The notes under the pieces: model-generated
Database searches by the model: none
Seen by the model: the letters and a program-made list of their open reading frames with translations, nothing else
Told to the model about the DNA's origin: nothing
Assembly: GCF_017654505.1 (NCBI RefSeq)
Contig: NC_054538.1
Location: forward strand, 27,637,743 to 27,701,742
Source of the DNA: Polyodon spathula
Lineage: Eukaryota; Chordata; Actinopteri; Acipenseriformes; Polyodontidae
Length of the DNA stretch: 64,000 nucleotides
Direction: 5' to 3'
In this document: positions 24,530 to 37,322 of the stretch, piece by piece
Position numbering within the stretch: the stretch's first letter is position 1
How the letters are laid out: each line of letters begins with the position of its first letter
Translations under genes and position numbers: made by a program

Positions 24530-24810
24530 TTAATCTCTGGCCCAAGGTTTTTAATTGTGAAGGACTTTAACTAAATTCTACCAGCAGCAATATCTCTAGG
24601 ACTAATGGTGTGGGTGAATTATACATGACTGAATTCTAACCTTCATGATATATAAAAAGCCATCTATATGACATAATCTCTCTGTCAGTTCTGGTTTATT
24701 AAAATTTTATTTTGAATGAATTGACCCTTCCGGCTATTGAATTTAATATACTTTGATATATATAATAGGCTGTTGAGTCTCTCATCATAGTATGAAAAAC
24801 CATAGTGGCC

Positions 24811-25400
24811 TGTGGCAAAGTGCCCCACCCCTGTGTGTATTTTGTGTTGTATGTTGTGTGTTAATGTTGGTGTATAGTCATTGGTACACGAGATATAAAC
24901 GGGTCTGTGTAATACGAGTGTTTAAAATGTACATTTGTATTTAGGCTCGAGGTTTGCACAGCACTTCACTTGCAAGTAAAATGTAATATGTGAGCACGGG
25001 GAATTGCACTTTATTAACTCCCGTGCAGTTGTACCGCAACTCCAATTGAATGATTGATTAGCAATCGAGTCTCGCTACAGCTGCATAAAAGCAGCATGTT
25101 TTCACTCACTCGGGGTTGTGTGTTCGGTGAGTGGAGAACGTGACAGGAGATGGAGGTAACGATAAGAATAGTTAAAGTATCAGCTCACCGTGTTTGTCTG
25201 TGTAATTCGTTTTTTGTCTCTTTGTTTTGGCTGCCAGTGCCATGTGTTGTTTTTTTGTACTGTTTTATTTTATAATAATAAACCGTGCAGCAGTGCATCC
25301 ATTTATCATTTCATCTCACAGTACTGTAAAGTGAGAATGGAAACACCTTCCAGACTGTACTTTTGTAGGCCCAACTTGAACGCCCCACCCCCCTCCCCCG
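24811..25400 (+). mobile_element. LTR-like segment, plus strand
   Basis: Begins TGTGGCAAAGTGCCCC. It has a TATA-like GCTGCATAAAAGC near 25079-25091, then an initiation-like CACTCACTCGGGGTTG, and AATAATAAACCGTG near 25275-25290 as poly(A) signal. GC-rich sequence then ends near 25400. This is the promoter-to-poly(A) order of an LTR. No adjacent coding part or second LTR is visible. The 3' end and target duplication are unresolved. Confidence 0.55.
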
Positions 25401-28400
25401 GGGGGGTATGGACTTTTTAAATTGGAGATGTTATGGTAATTTTTTTTGTCATTCTTAACTATTCTAACAAAATAATACGTTCTATAGTATGTATCATCTG
25501 AAAATGGCTAAACTATTCCAAAGATATCTAGAAGGAAGATAAAGGGCACTGAATAGAAAAGACTGCCATACCGCCTACAAGCCTCCAAATCAAGACTGTG
25601 CTGACCAAAGGAGGACACTTCTAAACCCATTTGTTGAAAAAGCGTTTTTGAATTTGTTTGCCAAGTTTAAATGTATTTGTCTTGGTGTTTATAGTCAAGC
25701 ATATAAATTCAAATACATTCATTGTAATAAAAAAGTTCTGTGCCTTACATAAACAAATAAAAAAACATGGTGTTACATAAAAAATAAACAAATAAATACA
25801 TAAATAAATAAATGCATAAAGAAATCCCGCAGTGATGTTAATATGCTTCACAGTAGACTATATTAAAGTGAAGTTAGTTAGTATGGAAATGGGACACCCA
25901 AAAAAATTAAATACTGAGAATTATCTACACCACACATAAGGTTGGATCATAATATGATTCTATAAATCATACACAATTATATTGCATTATTATATGCAAT
26001 AAGTACAGCTCTGTATTAAATGTACACTATTTCCTCTTTTTTCTGGTTTATACAATGTATATAAGCTTAAAGTATTAATAATTAAAAAGAGGAGTCATGT
26101 CTATAACAGATTCCACTCTTTTTGAATTATTTAACTTTACTTGGATTAAACTTCTGGTCCTAAAAAAGGGGTGAGCAATTTATACACCAGTGTGACCTAT
26201 AGGCTTTTTCCTGAAATTGTTATCTCAAAAGGGAGGAGGGGGGGGGGTTCACTTATACACCAATGAGACGTATACACCGTTTTCTATGGTAAATGCTTTT
26301 AAAATAACTTGGGTTTGGTTGTAAACAGTCACACTGTGTCTGCTATAAAGGGACCATCCATATGAATTGTAGAGGCTTTAACACATTTAACCCACAAAGG
26401 TTGGATACAAATAACTATTGCCCCCTAAGTTAATTTCTGACAAATACACAGAAAAAAAAAGAAACGAAATGCAGACATATTTTAAAGTTATAGCTACACA
26501 TTATACATAAAATAATAATTAAAAAATAACAATGATATGAATGGTTATTAGCTATATGCCAATCACTCTGGATACAGTTAAGCAAATGTTGCAGTACATA
26601 ACGTTAGAAAAAAAAAAAAAACATTGGAATTTGCATGCTGTGTGCATTTCATTTGCTTGGATATTTTCCAGGTTTCCATATACCAATTATAATGTTAATC
26701 AGTTCAACTCAGTGTTTTCTCCTGGAGGATTTCACTTTGCAAGCTGCTACGCTTTAATGGACATCATTAATGTTATCCTATCAAAATGTACTGCTGCTTC
26801 TACTGCCACTACTTCTGTTATGGTCTGTACTTCAATCACTCTGCACTGTACAACACTAGACTGGTCCCACAGTTACTGACCTCTTTCTTACAAAACACTC
26901 TTCTATTTGACCTGGCCCGGTTTTATTTTTTATTTTTAATTTTTTTTCAGAAATGGTTGCTTTAGTATTGGTATCATTACATTTGAGATAGTGTAAATAA
27001 CAGCACATACAATATTTACAGAATTCTGAGAAGTCCATAATGAGTTTCATACCTAAGGTTTCATGGACCTGATTAACACTAATTTTGGACAACCTTGGAT
27101 AATGTACTGTAGTCCAAGATTAGTAGCCCAGACCCCCCAAACACCCCAAAACAATATAGAGGACTGTATTTCCTTGAAAAACAAGTTCCTAATTACAGTA
27201 TGTATCAGTCTTTACCAGTGGATACAATCTAAGAGACTACAAAGGCATTTTGGTTCTTTTTAAAAAGCAAACCACATAATGGAGAGAGAGAGTGCTAGCT
27301 CTCTGCAAATTCCATCCCAGCAACGACCTTTCGGGGAAGTGTTAAGAAATTCTCCGATGCATCAAACCTCCATCAATCAAGTGCCCTTATTCTATGACAT
27401 TGATTTACGTTCCTTCACACAGCCAAGAGACAATCTCAGCTAGAGTTAGCTAGCTTATATTTTAAAGCCTGACAAGCCTGTCTACCCTTGGATTGCTTGC
27501 TGCTTCTAATACTGTCATGCTCTCTGCTCTCCGAATGATAACCACAGTGTCAAAAAAAGTGGATACATACATATTTTGTTAGGCGTGAGAATATATTGCT
27601 TCTCAACTTGCAAACATCAAGAGCAGAGTGACAATCCTAGAAAACAAGGGGCATCTGAAAGAAAACAAGATAGCACAACTTCTAAAACAGACTGATCTGA
27701 GCAAATGCATTTCACCTGCCCTTGCAAAACTAAATAAAATGACAGCTAGCTGTCTCATTAAAAAAACAAAACAAAACAAAAAAAAAACTATGCCCTATAA
27801 TAGCTGGATTTAAAAATAAAAAACAACAAATATGGTTATAGTATTCAATTATATCCACAGTACAGTATATACAAAATTAGTGACACCGTAATCTATGATG
27901 CCGCCTCAGGGAGATGACACATATAAGGTTTACATGCGCGTAGATGACATTTAAATACCAAGATCTAGCTTAGACGCAGTTAACTCAAGTAATTTATCTG
28001 AGACTGTACAGGCTGGGTCTCCAGGTAATCCTTGTGATTTAAAACTCCCAAAGCACAGGCTCTATTACTCCTACCGCAGGAATTCCAGGGCTTTGCAATT
28101 ACCACTATCTTTTTGTGAGACAGTGATCCATAGACAGCAATAGGATAGTCTGATAGCACCAAACACTCTCCAAAACCCTTCACTCAAGATGTGAAAATGA
28201 ACTGTTAAAGATCTCTGCAAGCCTGACGGTAATTCTCCAGCAACTTCAGATTCTGTAGAGCTTTCAGCTCTTCCCATCCATTACTGTGATACTGCAGTCA
28301 ACACACCAGCAAACAGCACACAGGAAGACAACCAGCAGTTATCAGTTATTCTTAAACTACTTATGAATACTGCTCAGCAGAATGGAGAATCCCCTTTTGG

Positions 28401-31400
28401 AAATTGAAAAATGTGGCGGACGCCCCAGATTGAAACAGTTGCTAATTAATGACTTGCATGTTAAGCAGAAACAGCCACCCATTGGTGTTAGGCTCAAACA
28501 CTGTAAATAACTATTTACTGGAACACCTGCAGGATCTACTGGGGGTTATGAATTTCTATTGAACCCCAATAATTTTAATGTATTTAATTTACTGTACCTG
28601 CACCAACAGGAACAACTGTATACTGTAAATGGTTTGCATGTTATATATGAAAATGCAAATAGAACAATTATTTTTTGGCCCAATCAATCATATTCAGTAT
28701 CTAATGCCATAACATAAAGCTTGACCTCTCAAGGCTCTCTGGTCCAGCTTCAGTCTCTTCAATCAGCGTGGTTAGAAACTCCTCAGAGAGCCTTTACAAT
28801 GGGTGTTAGAAACCACTTAACTGCTAATAAAAATATTGATTAGGACACTGGATAGATTGGGTGTGGGGGATTTCTATTGATATCCTTTTTCAATTTACTA
28901 AATGCATCACATTGGTGGCTGTGAATAATGCATCGCCTTACTGTTGTTGACTTGCATAAGATTACATTTTATGGATAATATCTAGACTAGGGACTGAATG
29001 CCATTATCTTTTAGCTGCAGAAAATCACATTTGTAAACTATACATCTATGCAGTAATTCACATTTTCCTAAAACAGTTTTTGCCATCTTTTTTTTTTCCT
29101 AGGCGTGTCATCTTTACATTTGGGTGAATTAATATATATTAGTTAATGCAGCATTCCCCATTGAAAATTACTAGGAGGACCACTGTTCCATGTTATAAAT
29201 TAAGCTGGATCCATTTTAATTATTATAATTGCCTTATAGAAAAAAAAAAGTGATAAACCAAAGCCTTTTAAAGAGTGCAGGGAGCAAGTATAACACCACA
29301 TTGTAATTAACACTTGGTTCATATCATTATACGTTGCATGTGGTAAGATTAAAATAGAATACCCATGGGCTACACTTTCCACACCAAAGCACAGAAGGCC
29401 TTCTACAGCACAGATTCTGTATTGCTGCAGACACAACCAGTGTTTAATGGAAGTCAATTTATGGTTTAATTCCTATTAATATTACCATTATATATAAAAA
29501 TGCAAATGCTAATAGAACAACTATTTTTTAACCAATCAATCACATACAATACCCAATGCCATAATATCCAACATGACCTTCAAATCTGTATAGCATTATC
29601 AAATGTATATCTCTCTGTATACATATACTGTATATTTACGGTGCATGACATTTGCCCATGACAATCTGTCAATGTGAATGCATTCCCCAAACAATTGCCT
29701 CCAACGGCATCCCCCCCCACACCTTCCACTTCGACCCTATTACTGGTATGTACATATTTTAGTCATAACATAAGATAAATGTGTGTGTGTGTACTTTTAA
29801 GATGTTGGCTGTGTAACCACATACAAATTGTTGATCATTCACTTCAACAAGCTTGTTGTTGATGAGGGTGTTTTTAGTGGTTCACCTGAAGAGTGGGGAG
29901 TGGGCGGCATTATGAATGTTACACTTCAGACTTACAACTGTCAGTCTGAAATATTCCGAATTGATATTTTTTAAGTTTTCTGGTTTTCTTAATGTGTATA
30001 GCAACAAACCAATAACAACACATATAGAAACACTTTTAAGATGTGCGTTTACGTTATTATTTCAACGTTTTGTTCAGTAAACATCAGTAGATTAAATCAC
30101 AAATAGCTATCAGCATTTGTAAAAAGTATTGATTAGAAATTAAACAATTTATACTTTAGTAAATACTGTATTTTTGGGAAAAATACATTTTTCTATGTGA
30201 TTGTATTTTTTTATTTAATATGATTAAAATGACAATCATGGGGTTTCCATGCGAATCAATTTACATGTGAAATGGCAATGAGCGTGCACGTTTGGGAGAA
30301 TTATTTGTGTAAATCAGGTTTGTGGCCAAAAAAAAAACCGCCAAAGAGAGAGATGAGCGTGTTTATCCTTAACTATAAATATGGCAAGGGAGCGGGTCAG
30401 TTGTAACTGTTGATTCCAAAATGGCAGAAAGTGGTGGCTGAAGGGCGATTTTATGGTTAGCAGTGGCGTAGTTCACCTTAATGATAATGCGGGTGCTTTT
30501 TCATTATAGTTTTTTGCTGAGTCTGGACTATCACGTTGTATATCTCTTGTGGGTTTACAGTTCTGTATAAAACCACTTACCATGAACTGTGTTATGCCTT
30601 TGTTATAGTATTAAAGCAGATGTTTGAGAATACCCTTGCTGTAAAAACTGCTTAAATGTAACTGAATTAATTCCTGTCCTTTTTTGATCCCAGATATGTC
30701 CAAAGACAACGCTTGTCTGCCCTCCACGTTAATAAATATAGTTGGTGAACTGGATGTCAACAGCCAGCTCGATCGCCCAAAACAGCGCAACAAACATCCA
30801 ACAAGTTGTTGATGCCCTCTCAGAACTAACTAAATAAAACTGCAAATGTAGTGATTGTGTTTTATTTGTTTGCAACATAAATATTTAACACAACGGCAAA
30901 CCCAACACAACTTAAAAGAAAGGAGAGAATCTCTGATAGCACGAGCCTCCTCAGATCACTGCTGTCCAATTGAAACTGGCGGCTGAGGGAACCTTCACTG
31001 TTGCCAAAACCGCTTTTAACAAGCGGAATTGGGCTTGTTTTTGAGATGCTGGTTGTAATTTGCATAAACACCCACTCTAACATGGGTTGCACTTGTTTTG
31101 GGCTTGTTGTGAAAGGCAGTGCTGCTTTTTTTCTCATGAGACTAACCTTACCTTCCCCTTCCGTCTCACAGGCAGCCACTGATTCTTGAACACGTCATTT
31201 TGTTGTTGACAAGAGTTTGTGCAGGATACAGCAGGCAGTGGCAATTTTGGGAACAAATTAATGCACTTCAGTCTGTTTCATCAGTATCTGCCACCTCCCT
31301 TTCAAGTGCCCACTGCCCGTATTTGCTTAAGCATGGTATTGAATGCTTCCTCAGCAGCTCTCAGCCGTCTGGACAGGTAAGGTTTCTAAGCCAGGGTAGT

Positions 31401-31448
31401 ATACAGGTAGCATCACCTGATCCCCTATATTCTGTATTGCCTGAATGA

Positions 31449-31453
<5 letters not shown>
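25401..31453. other. Long non-coding interval, about 6 kb
   Basis: No supported gene. The longest frames (112 codons at 26541-26879; 105 codons on minus at 30862-31179) show no recognised domain. Near 26177-26275 the phrase TTATACACCA(G/A)TG occurs twice about 75 bp apart, probably part of an old repeat. A local duplication is listed at 28641-29579. The segment 30250-31450 is GC-richer and may be an unrecognised old element. Confidence 0.45.
28641..29579 (+). repeat. Diverged local duplication, two copies of about 88 bp
   Basis: 28641-28727 and 29489-29579 share the ordered blocks TATATA, AAAATGCAAAT, TAGAACAA, CAATCAATCA, AATGCCATAA and TGACCT, with small indels. The copies are about 850 bp apart in direct orientation. 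Confidence 0.65.

Positions 31454-31508
<55 letters not shown>
31454..31508. repeat. (TA)n microsatellite
   Basis: Uninterrupted TA run of about 55 bp. Confidence 0.95.
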
Positions 31509-31510
<2 letters not shown>

Positions 31511-31787
31511 CATACCCATAAAATTTATAATATATATCTATACAAAAGTTTCTACAGCTTTATGACAATAAATAATTTTCTGCCTAAGGTCTTCAGATAG
31601 CTCTTTATTGGTAATGACAACAATCATCCTATGCCTAAAAGCTTTTATACTCTATAAAAATGTTCACCTACAATCCAGCATTTTCTAGACTTTTCTAGAA
31701 TTAGGTTCTGCATTATCATATTGAAATTTCTAGCACCTTGTAGACAATACTATCATAGCATCAAAGGGTATGAATACTTTTGAATAG

Positions 31788-31911
<124 letters not shown>

Positions 31912-32180
31912 AAGAACATTAAGTAAATACATATTTTATTCCTAGAAATTACAGAATGATACAAAAGCAAATGTTCTTTGCTCAACATTTTCGCTCTGCC
32001 CATGCTTTACTCAAGGTCACTTTGTCAAGGTCAGTGACTGGATGCCAAACAATGTGACAGATCCCTCTGGCAATGTCTGGTGCTGTTAAAGACACATACA
32101 CACACAATATCTATTTTGTGCTTGGAAGGTACTGGACTAGTAACTAGGGTCAAAATGGCTCCCAGCCTAATAAAATTTGT

Positions 32181-32186
<6 letters not shown>

Positions 32187-32268
<82 letters not shown>
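32187..32268. repeat. (TA)n microsatellite
   Basis: About 80 bp of pure TA repeats just upstream of the GC-richer composite repeat. Confidence 0.95.
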
Positions 32269-32272
<4 letters not shown>

Positions 32273-32329
32273 TAGCTTTTGAGTTAAGGTGAAAGAAAGC
32301 AGTAAGTATAGAACTATAACTATAACCCC

Positions 32330-32930
32330 CAAACAGGGCGAAACATGTGAGCCGGGGCCAGAGCCTGCTGCCAGGCCAGGGGCTCCCAACGCCACGTATG
32401 GCTCAGCTGTGCCAGCAAGGGACGTTGTGCACAGCGTGGAAGTTAGCCATGCTTGATGTCTGTATGGCCTCAAAGGCGTTGTTTAAACACCATTGGGTGT
32501 AGACCTGTGTATTGAAACACTCAGGCACCAAGGGTGCAGAAGCACCGCGGACACTGAGGTAGAATACAGTACTGGTGTACCAAAGGATCGTGGCACCGAG
32601 TGCAGGTGTTATTTACATGCTGTGGCGCTAACCACCGAGGCATGCAGCGTCAAAGCACCAAGGGCGCCTAGCCTTAACCGCGTGTAGTCAACACAACCCG
32701 GAGTAGCGCATAGCATACACCGGGGTGGATACATAGGCTCGAGTGGCTGCAGTAGGCAATCAGGAGACCAGTACAGGAAACCGCACAGTGCTGTACTAGG
32801 GTGCAATGTGGCAAAAACCTGGTTCTGGATCGCGTGCAGTCACACAACAGGGCAGCGCGTAGCGTACACCCGAGTGTAGCACAAGCTCAAGGAGTTGCAG
32901 CGTGTTAGACAGGAAGAAAAACTGTACTGT
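32330..32930. repeat. GC-rich segment with degenerate direct repeats
   Basis: Much GC-richer than its surroundings. A phrase CGCGTG(T/C)AGTCA.CACAAC followed by GTAGCG-type and ATAC..CC.G.GTG sequence occurs near 32679 and again near 32831, about 150 bp apart. CACCAAGGG(T/C)GC also occurs near 32526 and 32658. No coding frame is supported. It adjoins the inverted composite repeat and may be part of the same element. Confidence 0.55.
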
Positions 32931-33471
32931 TTTTTTTTTTTTTAACTGCAAAGGCAGTAATAGGGAAAAAATATAGGCTTACACACACAGCAATTCAGCT
33001 ATGGGAGAAACACAGTCACCAAGCCAGGAGGGTGACCTGAACATTTGTATTATTATTATTATTACTCAACATGCAGAAGTAGTCCGGCTGAAACAAGCCA
33101 TCTGATTCAACTCAACAGCGGGACGCAGCAGTTTCTGGGTCCTGATGGAGAAATCATGCTTGTACTTTATGTATTTATTTATTTAACTGCAAGGCAGTAA
33201 AAGAAAAAAACACATACACACACAACAGCAAAGCTGTGAGGGTAAAATACCAGTCACCACGGCAACGTGAACCAAAAAATTTAAACCAACGCGCCGAGTA
33301 GGCGGGCTGAAACAAGCCGGCGGATTCAACTCACTCAACAGCGGGAGCCGTAGTGCGGGCTGCAACGCGGGTAAACTGAATTTGTAAGTGCCCCGAGAGG
33401 GAACGGGCTGAGCTCGGCACGCTGGATTAAAAAAATAATAATAATAATACTTTTACCCTCACAGCTTGCTG

Positions 33472-33472
<1 letters not shown>

Positions 33473-33515
<43 letters not shown>
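33473..33515. repeat. (TG)n microsatellite
   Basis: About 43 bp of TG inside the inverted composite repeat. It corresponds to the short ACACACA block of each unit, expanded. Confidence 0.95.
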
Positions 33516-33517
<2 letters not shown>

Positions 33518-33717
33518 TTTTCTTTAAAAAAAAATAAAAAAATAAAAGCGTGATTCCTCCACCAGAACCAAACTCTGCTGCGCCCCACTGCTGAGTTGCA
33601 TCCCCGGCTTGTTTCACCCCGACCTACGCGACGTTGAGTGGTGACTGCTATGTTACCCTTAGAGCTTTGCTGTTGTGTGTATGTACGTGTTTTTTTTCTT
33701 TTACTACCTTGCAGTTA

Positions 33718-33766
33718 TAAAAATAAATAAATAAATAAACAAATAAATAAATAAATAAATAAATAA
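33718..33766. repeat. (AAAT)n microsatellite
   Basis: About 12 AAAT units with one AAAC, lying between two inverted units of the composite repeat. Confidence 0.95.
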
Positions 33767-33945
33767 GCATGATTCCTCCATCGGGACCCAGCTCTGCTGA
33801 GTTGAATTAACTGGCTTGTTTCAGCCCGTCTACCCGGCACGCTTAGCAATACCAATAATACAAATTTACAGCTCTCCCGCCCGGCGTGGTGACTGTGTTT
33901 CTCTCATAGCTGAATTGCTGTGTGTGTAAGCCTATATTATTTCAT

Positions 33946-36682
33946 AGGCAGGCATATCCCATAAGTGTTGTTTTGGTGGTCATCTTCAAATTGAAAGGGA
34001 ACATAAACCTCACAACGTTATATTTGCAGTTAGAGAAATGAGAGAATTTCACCAGATACCTGAAAAAGACCTGGACAAACACCTTTCAAATTTCATCTAA
34101 ATCAGTAAAAAAAAAAGTTTAAAACAAAAAAAAAAAGAAAAATTGGGACCACTTTGAACCAGGTTCTCTCTGAAGCATTCTTAGCAACGTTGTCTGTTGC
34201 CTGTGCAGACATAACTATGAATGCAGCATTTCCCAGAGCAGCCATCGCAACTTACACAAATAAAAGAAACAATCTCAACCAAACAAAAACAGCTTAAGGA
34301 AAAGGTAAAGGCAACCAGCCGTACAAACAACTTAAGAAAATATAAATAATTTAATCAGTTTGTAAGTTTCATTACTAAAATAACAGAAACAATGGAAACA
34401 AATAATACAACCTTTTACATTTCTTGTTTCTATATAAGATTTATAACAAAGATGAAAATAAATAAATCAATCAATCAATAAAAAACGTATGTTATATTCA
34501 CTTTGTCAGGTTTAAGAAACATAGAATATATCAAACAATATTATGTGTCAAAATATAATATCACACAAAAAATACATCTCTCGTTGGTTTTGAGCTCAAA
34601 ATCAATATATAGTCTTTGCAAAAAACTTTACTAATGTATCAGTTAGGGTTGATATTAAAGTAGGGAAATGCGATGTTAGGCGGGACTAATTTTCATACAT
34701 TGAAATTCAATTATTGCTTTGCAGGATGAATTATATTTTAAGCACACCTATTGTAAACAGAACCAAAAAATCAAACAAAAAAAGTACAACAAAATGTTTG
34801 CGTTTAAAACATAAAAAAGGCCTGGAACAGAAAGTTGGTTTAACAGGTCAATGTAATATGTAATCGGCTACTTGATGCATTTTTATCACAAAATGCAAGA
34901 GACCAAGCTTGTACAGTACTTGCATAAAGTCTAGTGGCTGCTTTTACAGCAGAAAAAAAAATAGCCATACCTTTGTCTTGTTGCCAAACCTTTTTTTTTC
35001 CCCTATACACTAGATCAGGGGTTTTCAACTGGGGGGTACTTCTAAGGGTCATAGTGGGTGCGCAGGACGACTCAGAAATGCATAAATGAAAATGAAAGTA
35101 AAAGAATATAACGATTTTTTAATGGTATTGTTTATTTTGTATAATTATTTAATCTTTGTTTAGCAGCTCAAAGTGAACTGCATATGAAAAAAAAACATAG
35201 AATCTATCTTGTCCACATGTTCCACCTATACATATGTGCGACTTCAATTGAGTGCTTTTCCACTCTAATATATTGCCTGGCGATTGTGCCTGAGAGCCAG
35301 AAATGTGCATTTAAAGCAGGTGAAGCTGGAAGCTTGAAGTGCTGGAAGATTGAAATGTGTCCGTGATATTTTCAGTTTGGAGCAATTATCCAGAAAATCA
35401 GACAGCTATCAGGTCGGTTACTAGACGTTGTACTGGATTTTGAATAGAACTGATAGAATTAGTGTGGCCTCCTTATGACCTGTTAGAGGTCAACCAAGGT
35501 CAGTAAATGAGCCTTGAAGCCCCTGAGAGGGAGATGTAAATGCAAAGCAGGCAAAGGCAAGAAGGAGATAAGAAACATCAAAACAACATTTTATTAAACA
35601 AGTGCTATTTAAAGGCAGCATGCCTTTAAATAAATGAAACTCTGATGTTGTTCAAGTTTTATGTGGTGAGTTTCCAGCACAAACAAAACCAATAAGTCAC
35701 CCCTTCACTTTTTTATGAAAATAAGTAGTTTTTACACTTTGAAGAAAGCATGTTTTTTCAATTCATTACTTTGGGAACTGGGAACAATGGATGTTAGAAG
35801 GTCTCTAGCCAACAAATAATAAATGCTTAGGAGGATCTAAATGGCAAAGGCTAAGTGGCTAGACACTCAAGTATGTGCAAACAAGAAAAGGGATATGTTG
35901 AGGAAGTATCAACACCCTGTAAATTTCCATTAGATACCCCATGCATGTTGTATTTTGAAAATATACATACACTGTATGTCAAATACTATATTTAGCCTTA
36001 CAAAAACATATTTGAATGTGTTTCTTACATCTATGCAAACATTGTCTGACATTAAATATATGGTCTTATTATATGACATCTAATATATGTATACATTAAA
36101 TATATAGTATGGGGGTTATTTTCAAAAGTGTCATTTTCATTGTGAAAGTGAGACTTATCCATACGTGAAAGAATGAGTGGATGCTGTGTCATTAATCAGC
36201 TTGCATAATGGTTTCCATTTCAATAGGCCTGAGATCCACCAGGAGGGTCCTGTACTGTTGATCTGTTTTATTATTGTTTTTTCCAAAGGGGCTTCTTGGT
36301 CAGTTGTCTGGTAATGAATGCAATTGTGCTGTCACTCCAGTTATTGAAATGAAAGGATCTAAATTCAGAAAAGCACTTAGAATTCAACACAACACTCTAA
36401 TCTTAGCCATTGCTTATACATGTTGGATACCAGGCTTTGTTCAAAATTTCATCTGTATGTCACAATGTGTAGATTCCTTACTCATTTGCAATGCCAACTG
36501 GCCACCAGGGATTACAAATATATTTCTTATTGATTTGTTTGAAACTTTAAATTGTTGTTTCACTTCTTCAGTTTTACTATACCAAGCTTCCTAACAGATA
36601 ACATTTTCAAAATTCCTTGCCTTGACGACTTTGTCGATTCATTTTGCTGTAAAATATAATGTTAATATTGTATTGTTCTGTT
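33946..36682. other. Non-coding interval
   Basis: No supported gene; a 106-codon frame at 36274-36594 has no recognised domain. A hAT-end-like AGGGGTTTTCAACTGGGG lies near 35016-35034 without a visible partner. The half-site cluster at 35476-35502 is listed separately. Confidence 0.45.
35476..35502 (+). promoter_or_regulatory. Candidate nuclear-receptor element (three AGGTCA half-sites)
   Basis: TGACCT at 35476-35481 (a reverse half-site), AGGTCA at 35487-35492 and AGGTCA at 35497-35502, all exact. The last two form a direct repeat with a 4-bp spacer (DR4), the arrangement known for thyroid-hormone and liver X receptors with RXR. The first two form an everted pair with a 5-bp spacer. Whether it is bound is unknown, and no nearby gene is visible. 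Confidence 0.4.
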
Positions 36683-36969
36683 TGGTCCTGGAGAGCCACA
36701 ATCCAGCTGGTTTTACAGGTAAGCCTTAAATCATTAATTTCCGAAAAATGCAAGTTTTTGACCAATTTAGCAAGGTAATCTGTTCAATTAAATCAGGAGT
36801 AAGACCTGGAAGCTGTTCAGGTTTTCATTCTAAATTACATAACTGAAAAAACTACATGCTTAACTAGTCAAAATTAAACTGTTCCAAGTCTTTAGAAATC
36901 ATGGATTTAAGGGTTACTAATAAAACCTGCTGGATTGTGGCTCTCAGGGAACAGGGCTGGACACCTCTG
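36683..36969. mobile_element. hAT-like miniature element (left end truncated)
   Basis: The left TGGTCCTGGAGAGCCACAAT (from 36683) and the right ATTGTGGCTCTCAGGGAACA are reverse complements, followed by GGGCTGGACACCTCTG at the right end (to 36969). The CAGGG...-type terminus is missing on the left. No coding capacity. The terminal pattern resembles hAT-type MITEs of fish; the superfamily is inferred. Confidence 0.65.
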
Positions 36970-37261
36970 ATACAGTCGAATGCATTTGACATTGAAAATG
37001 AAAGGAAAAGTAGGCTTGGTGATGGAATATTTAAATCTCTCTCTCTCTCTCTATATATATATATAGTATACATTTTTTTGTGTATTGTAGGACTGGGGAC
37101 CTCAAGGATTGATGTTTTATGAACCCGTGATATAGAGGATGCAACGTGCCACGTACTGTAAAAAAATAAAAAAATAAAAAAATAAATAAATTGCAATCTA
37201 CCCAGATGATTCTTTTGTGAGGCTGTAAAACAGATGACACCACATTTTCTGTACACTGCAA

Positions 37262-37322
<61 letters not shown>

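Larger units (their letters stand above)
32939..33945. repeat. Composite imperfect palindrome of about 240-bp units
   Basis: Two units in forward orientation (about 32939-33181 and 33182-33449) are followed by related units in reverse orientation (a partial copy about 33450-33530, then about 33530-33716 and 33767-33945). Shared blocks in unit orientation are AACTGCAAGGCAGTAA, AACACA.ACACACA, CAGTCACCA, GGCTGAAACAAGCC, ATTCAACTC, and TGATGGAG.AATCATGCTT. The outermost match is strong: TATAGGCTTACACACACAGC near 32971 is repeated, inverted, near 33921-33940. The centre is near 33445. (TG)n and (AAAT)n tracts sit in the right half. No coding capacity is visible, and I know no family with this layout. 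Confidence 0.75.

Noticed and set aside
26541..26879. 112-codon frame as a gene
   Set aside because: Contains a poly-Lys run from an A-tract and otherwise no domain; chance frame.
32150..32473. 107-codon minus-strand frame
   Set aside because: Half of it is translated (TA)n; the rest lies in the GC-rich repeat without any domain.
35016..35034. hAT element
   Set aside because: A single AGGGGTTTTCAACTGGGG terminus-like block without a partner end or duplication.
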